From Ananas comosus (taxonomy: Eukaryota; Streptophyta; Magnoliopsida; Poales; Bromeliaceae), in contig NC_033628.1 in assembly GCF_001540865.1 (NCBI RefSeq), forward strand, positions 4,910,787 to 4,974,786: a stretch of 64,000 bases of DNA, given 5' to 3'. The notes beneath the pieces are model-generated. The model was given only the letters and a program-made list of their open reading frames with translations, was not told the DNA's origin and searched no databases. Numbering within the stretch: position 1 is the stretch's first letter; each line of letters starts with the position of its first letter. Shown in pieces: positions 62,158-64,000 of this stretch. The position numbers were made by a program, and so were the translations under genes.

Positions 62158-62169
62158 CGGCTGCTATGC

Positions 62170-64000
62170 TGTCACGCCCTGCGACCGCCAATTTGGTCGG
62201 TTCGGGTACGTTGATCAGACGCCGAACAGATAGAGCCTCCTCTTCCCACCCAAGGCTAACAACAACGAGATCATGTATGTAAACAGTTGCCCAGGAAACA
62301 TTAACCTCATACATGATCTAAGCAGGTACTAATACAAGCAATCAACAAAAGAGAGAAAGATCTAGCTATTACAATTCCATTCAACATATACATCGAGTTT
62401 ACATTTTTCATCTCCAAAATGTAAACATGTTCATCTACGACTCCCCAAAATACATATACATCATGTCCTCTCATCTATACAGGGTGTACTAATGCATAAG
62501 GAAAGCTGCTAGCTAATTAGGGCGCTATGCCCTTACCGCGGTCCTCGCCCGGTCCGCTCATACTATGCCCTGCAACAAAGTTGGGTGAAAACTATATAAA
62601 TATAGTTCCCAGTGGGTTCGGCCGCCGACTCCGCCGATCTTCTCACTAGGTTTAAGCAGGTATAAGTAGATAGATAGATAGATATGAAAATGAGCTGCTA
62701 TATAGTAACAAAACCTACAACATGCTACTATACCTCAATAAATAGAATGAATGCATAAACATAGTAATGTACTCTACTGATATAATACTATGTCTCAATC
62801 TGCATGATATAAAGGTAGTGACTATATAGTAATGAAACCTACTATCAAGTACTATGTCTAATGTCCAATCTCATCTCGGCTAACCCGGAGGTTATGCCCA
62901 AACTCACATCTCAAATCTCGCCGGTGAGTAGACTCTGCGCTACAAACACCCGAGACCGCCTGCTTGGTAATCGTGTTACCCAAACGCGACATCTACTCCG
63001 GAGCTCACTACTTGGGGTGGAGTGACCACGCCAAGGTTACACAGACTATGTGAGTACGATCCAATCCTCTCACTCAAGGATAGTTAGTGCCTCTGTTGCA
63101 CTAGTTCATATGCTACTACTTAGGAAATCATCTTTATTCCTAAGTTCATGTCATCAAATTGTAAGTGTTTCCGCTACACTAGTCCAAATGCCACTCTTTG
63201 GTTTACATGCTACTACTCAGAAAATCATCATCTATTCCTAAGTTCATGTCATAGTGTTTCTACTACACTAGTCCAAATGCCACTCTTTGAGTTCATTTAC
63301 ATGTCCAAGTTTATCTTTTATTTTTTTGGCACTATAGAATTCCATGTCAAGACCCAATCCTCATGCGTCCACTAAATCAAGTGCTCAACTCACAATATGA
63401 TTTCTACGATGGAAACATGCAAGGAATTGAAGTACAACTACTTAACACAACCTATAATGCATGATAACAATATATATGAATATATGCTATAATAACACAA
63501 CTCGGACATAGAAAAAAGTTCAACTGCTTTGGGACGGACACCCCCCACCTTCTGGTGATGCCACGAAGCTAGACTCCAACTTACGTAATTTTCCGCCGCC
63601 TATCTCTCTCGACTGCCGGCAAACGAAGCCAAAAACAGGCTTTCCTTCAATATCGTCACGCCGACTCGTCGGATCGCCGAACCGAGTCCACCAACGCGTT
63701 CGATTACCTAGCAGATAGGTATAAAAGAGATCAATCCAAACTTTGGATCTCAATTTAACAAAACCCTCTTTCGGAACCCTAGATGTTCAACTTTGCAAGA
63801 ATATATTATAAAAATCATCGATTCAAGCAAATAACATCTACTTAGTACCAAAGGGTTCTACTAGAACCAATTCTAGAGTTTAAAACTCAAACCCTAGAAT
63901 TCTACCATTAAATGTAACATACCGAAACCTCGGTAATTAAATTCTAACCTTGGTTAAATTGACCAAAGTGTGAGGTTGGTACACTTCGGAGAGGCTGAAG
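62170..64000 (-). mobile_element. Long LTR-like repeat B (minus orientation), runs off the window
   Basis: Starts TGTCACGCCCTGCGACCGCC; landmarks are as in repeat A (GGGCGCTATGCCCTTACC at about 62520, GATA run at 62666, TAACCCGGAGGTTATGCCC at about 62881, ACCCCCCACCTT at about 63540). It sits inside a further Micron-like left arm (TCCGGCTGCTATGCT). Its other end lies outside the window, so solo LTR versus full element cannot be decided. Confidence 0.65.

Noticed and set aside
63520..63753. 77-codon minus-strand frame
   Set aside because: Inside LTR-like repeat B; not conserved as a frame in repeat A (60180-60330).

Overview
The window is plant nuclear DNA: AT-rich, intron-containing, with one R2R3-MYB gene and a dense, layered transposon landscape. 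MYB structure, Cassandra-like and Micron-like elements and the LTR types fit a flowering plant, probably a monocot, but the species cannot be fixed from sequence alone. No organellar, bacterial, rRNA, tRNA or CRISPR features were recognised.

Layout. 1-5.8 kb holds a decayed Copia gag relic and the only host gene I can support: a three-exon subgroup-14 (RAX/MYB36/MYB68/MYB84 type) R2R3-MYB on the minus strand (2774-4705), with a small hairpin MITE just beyond its 3' end. 5.8-7.1 kb is mostly empty and ends in a 5'-truncated LINE. 7078-29092 is a TE-rich block (SINE, hAT, PIF/Harbinger and CACTA MITEs, a Micron-like fold-back element, a Helitron end). It ends in a nested pair of Mutator-like elements (20140-30014, perfect 9-bp target duplication). 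The inner one carries a transposase pseudogene on + and a convergent two-exon GRF zinc-finger/coiled-coil/transmembrane gene on -.

After a 100-N gap (31098-31197), 31198-50024 repeats 7078-29092, with diagnostic differences. Three MITE-class insertions present in copy 1 are absent from copy 2 (clean empty sites for two), and copy 2 carries a 2.7-kb solo-LTR-like insertion that copy 1 lacks. A third, partial copy follows (50025-about 56340). About 35880-44820 and all of the third copy are saturated with one-base indels relative to copy 1, whereas the intervening sequence is almost identical to it. This looks like unpolished long-read gap fill and/or an uncollapsed haplotype rather than decay. 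Frame-based conclusions there should not be trusted.

56.4-64 kb is a Ty3/gypsy graveyard: a minus-strand pol remnant (RNase H to integrase tail) abutting a long LTR-like repeat, a cluster of Micron-like fold-back elements in TA/GA microsatellites, and a second copy of the LTR-like repeat that runs off the window.

No set of host genes works together here. The coherent biology is the two-gene Mutator-like element and the evidence for TE insertion polymorphism between copies of the same locus.
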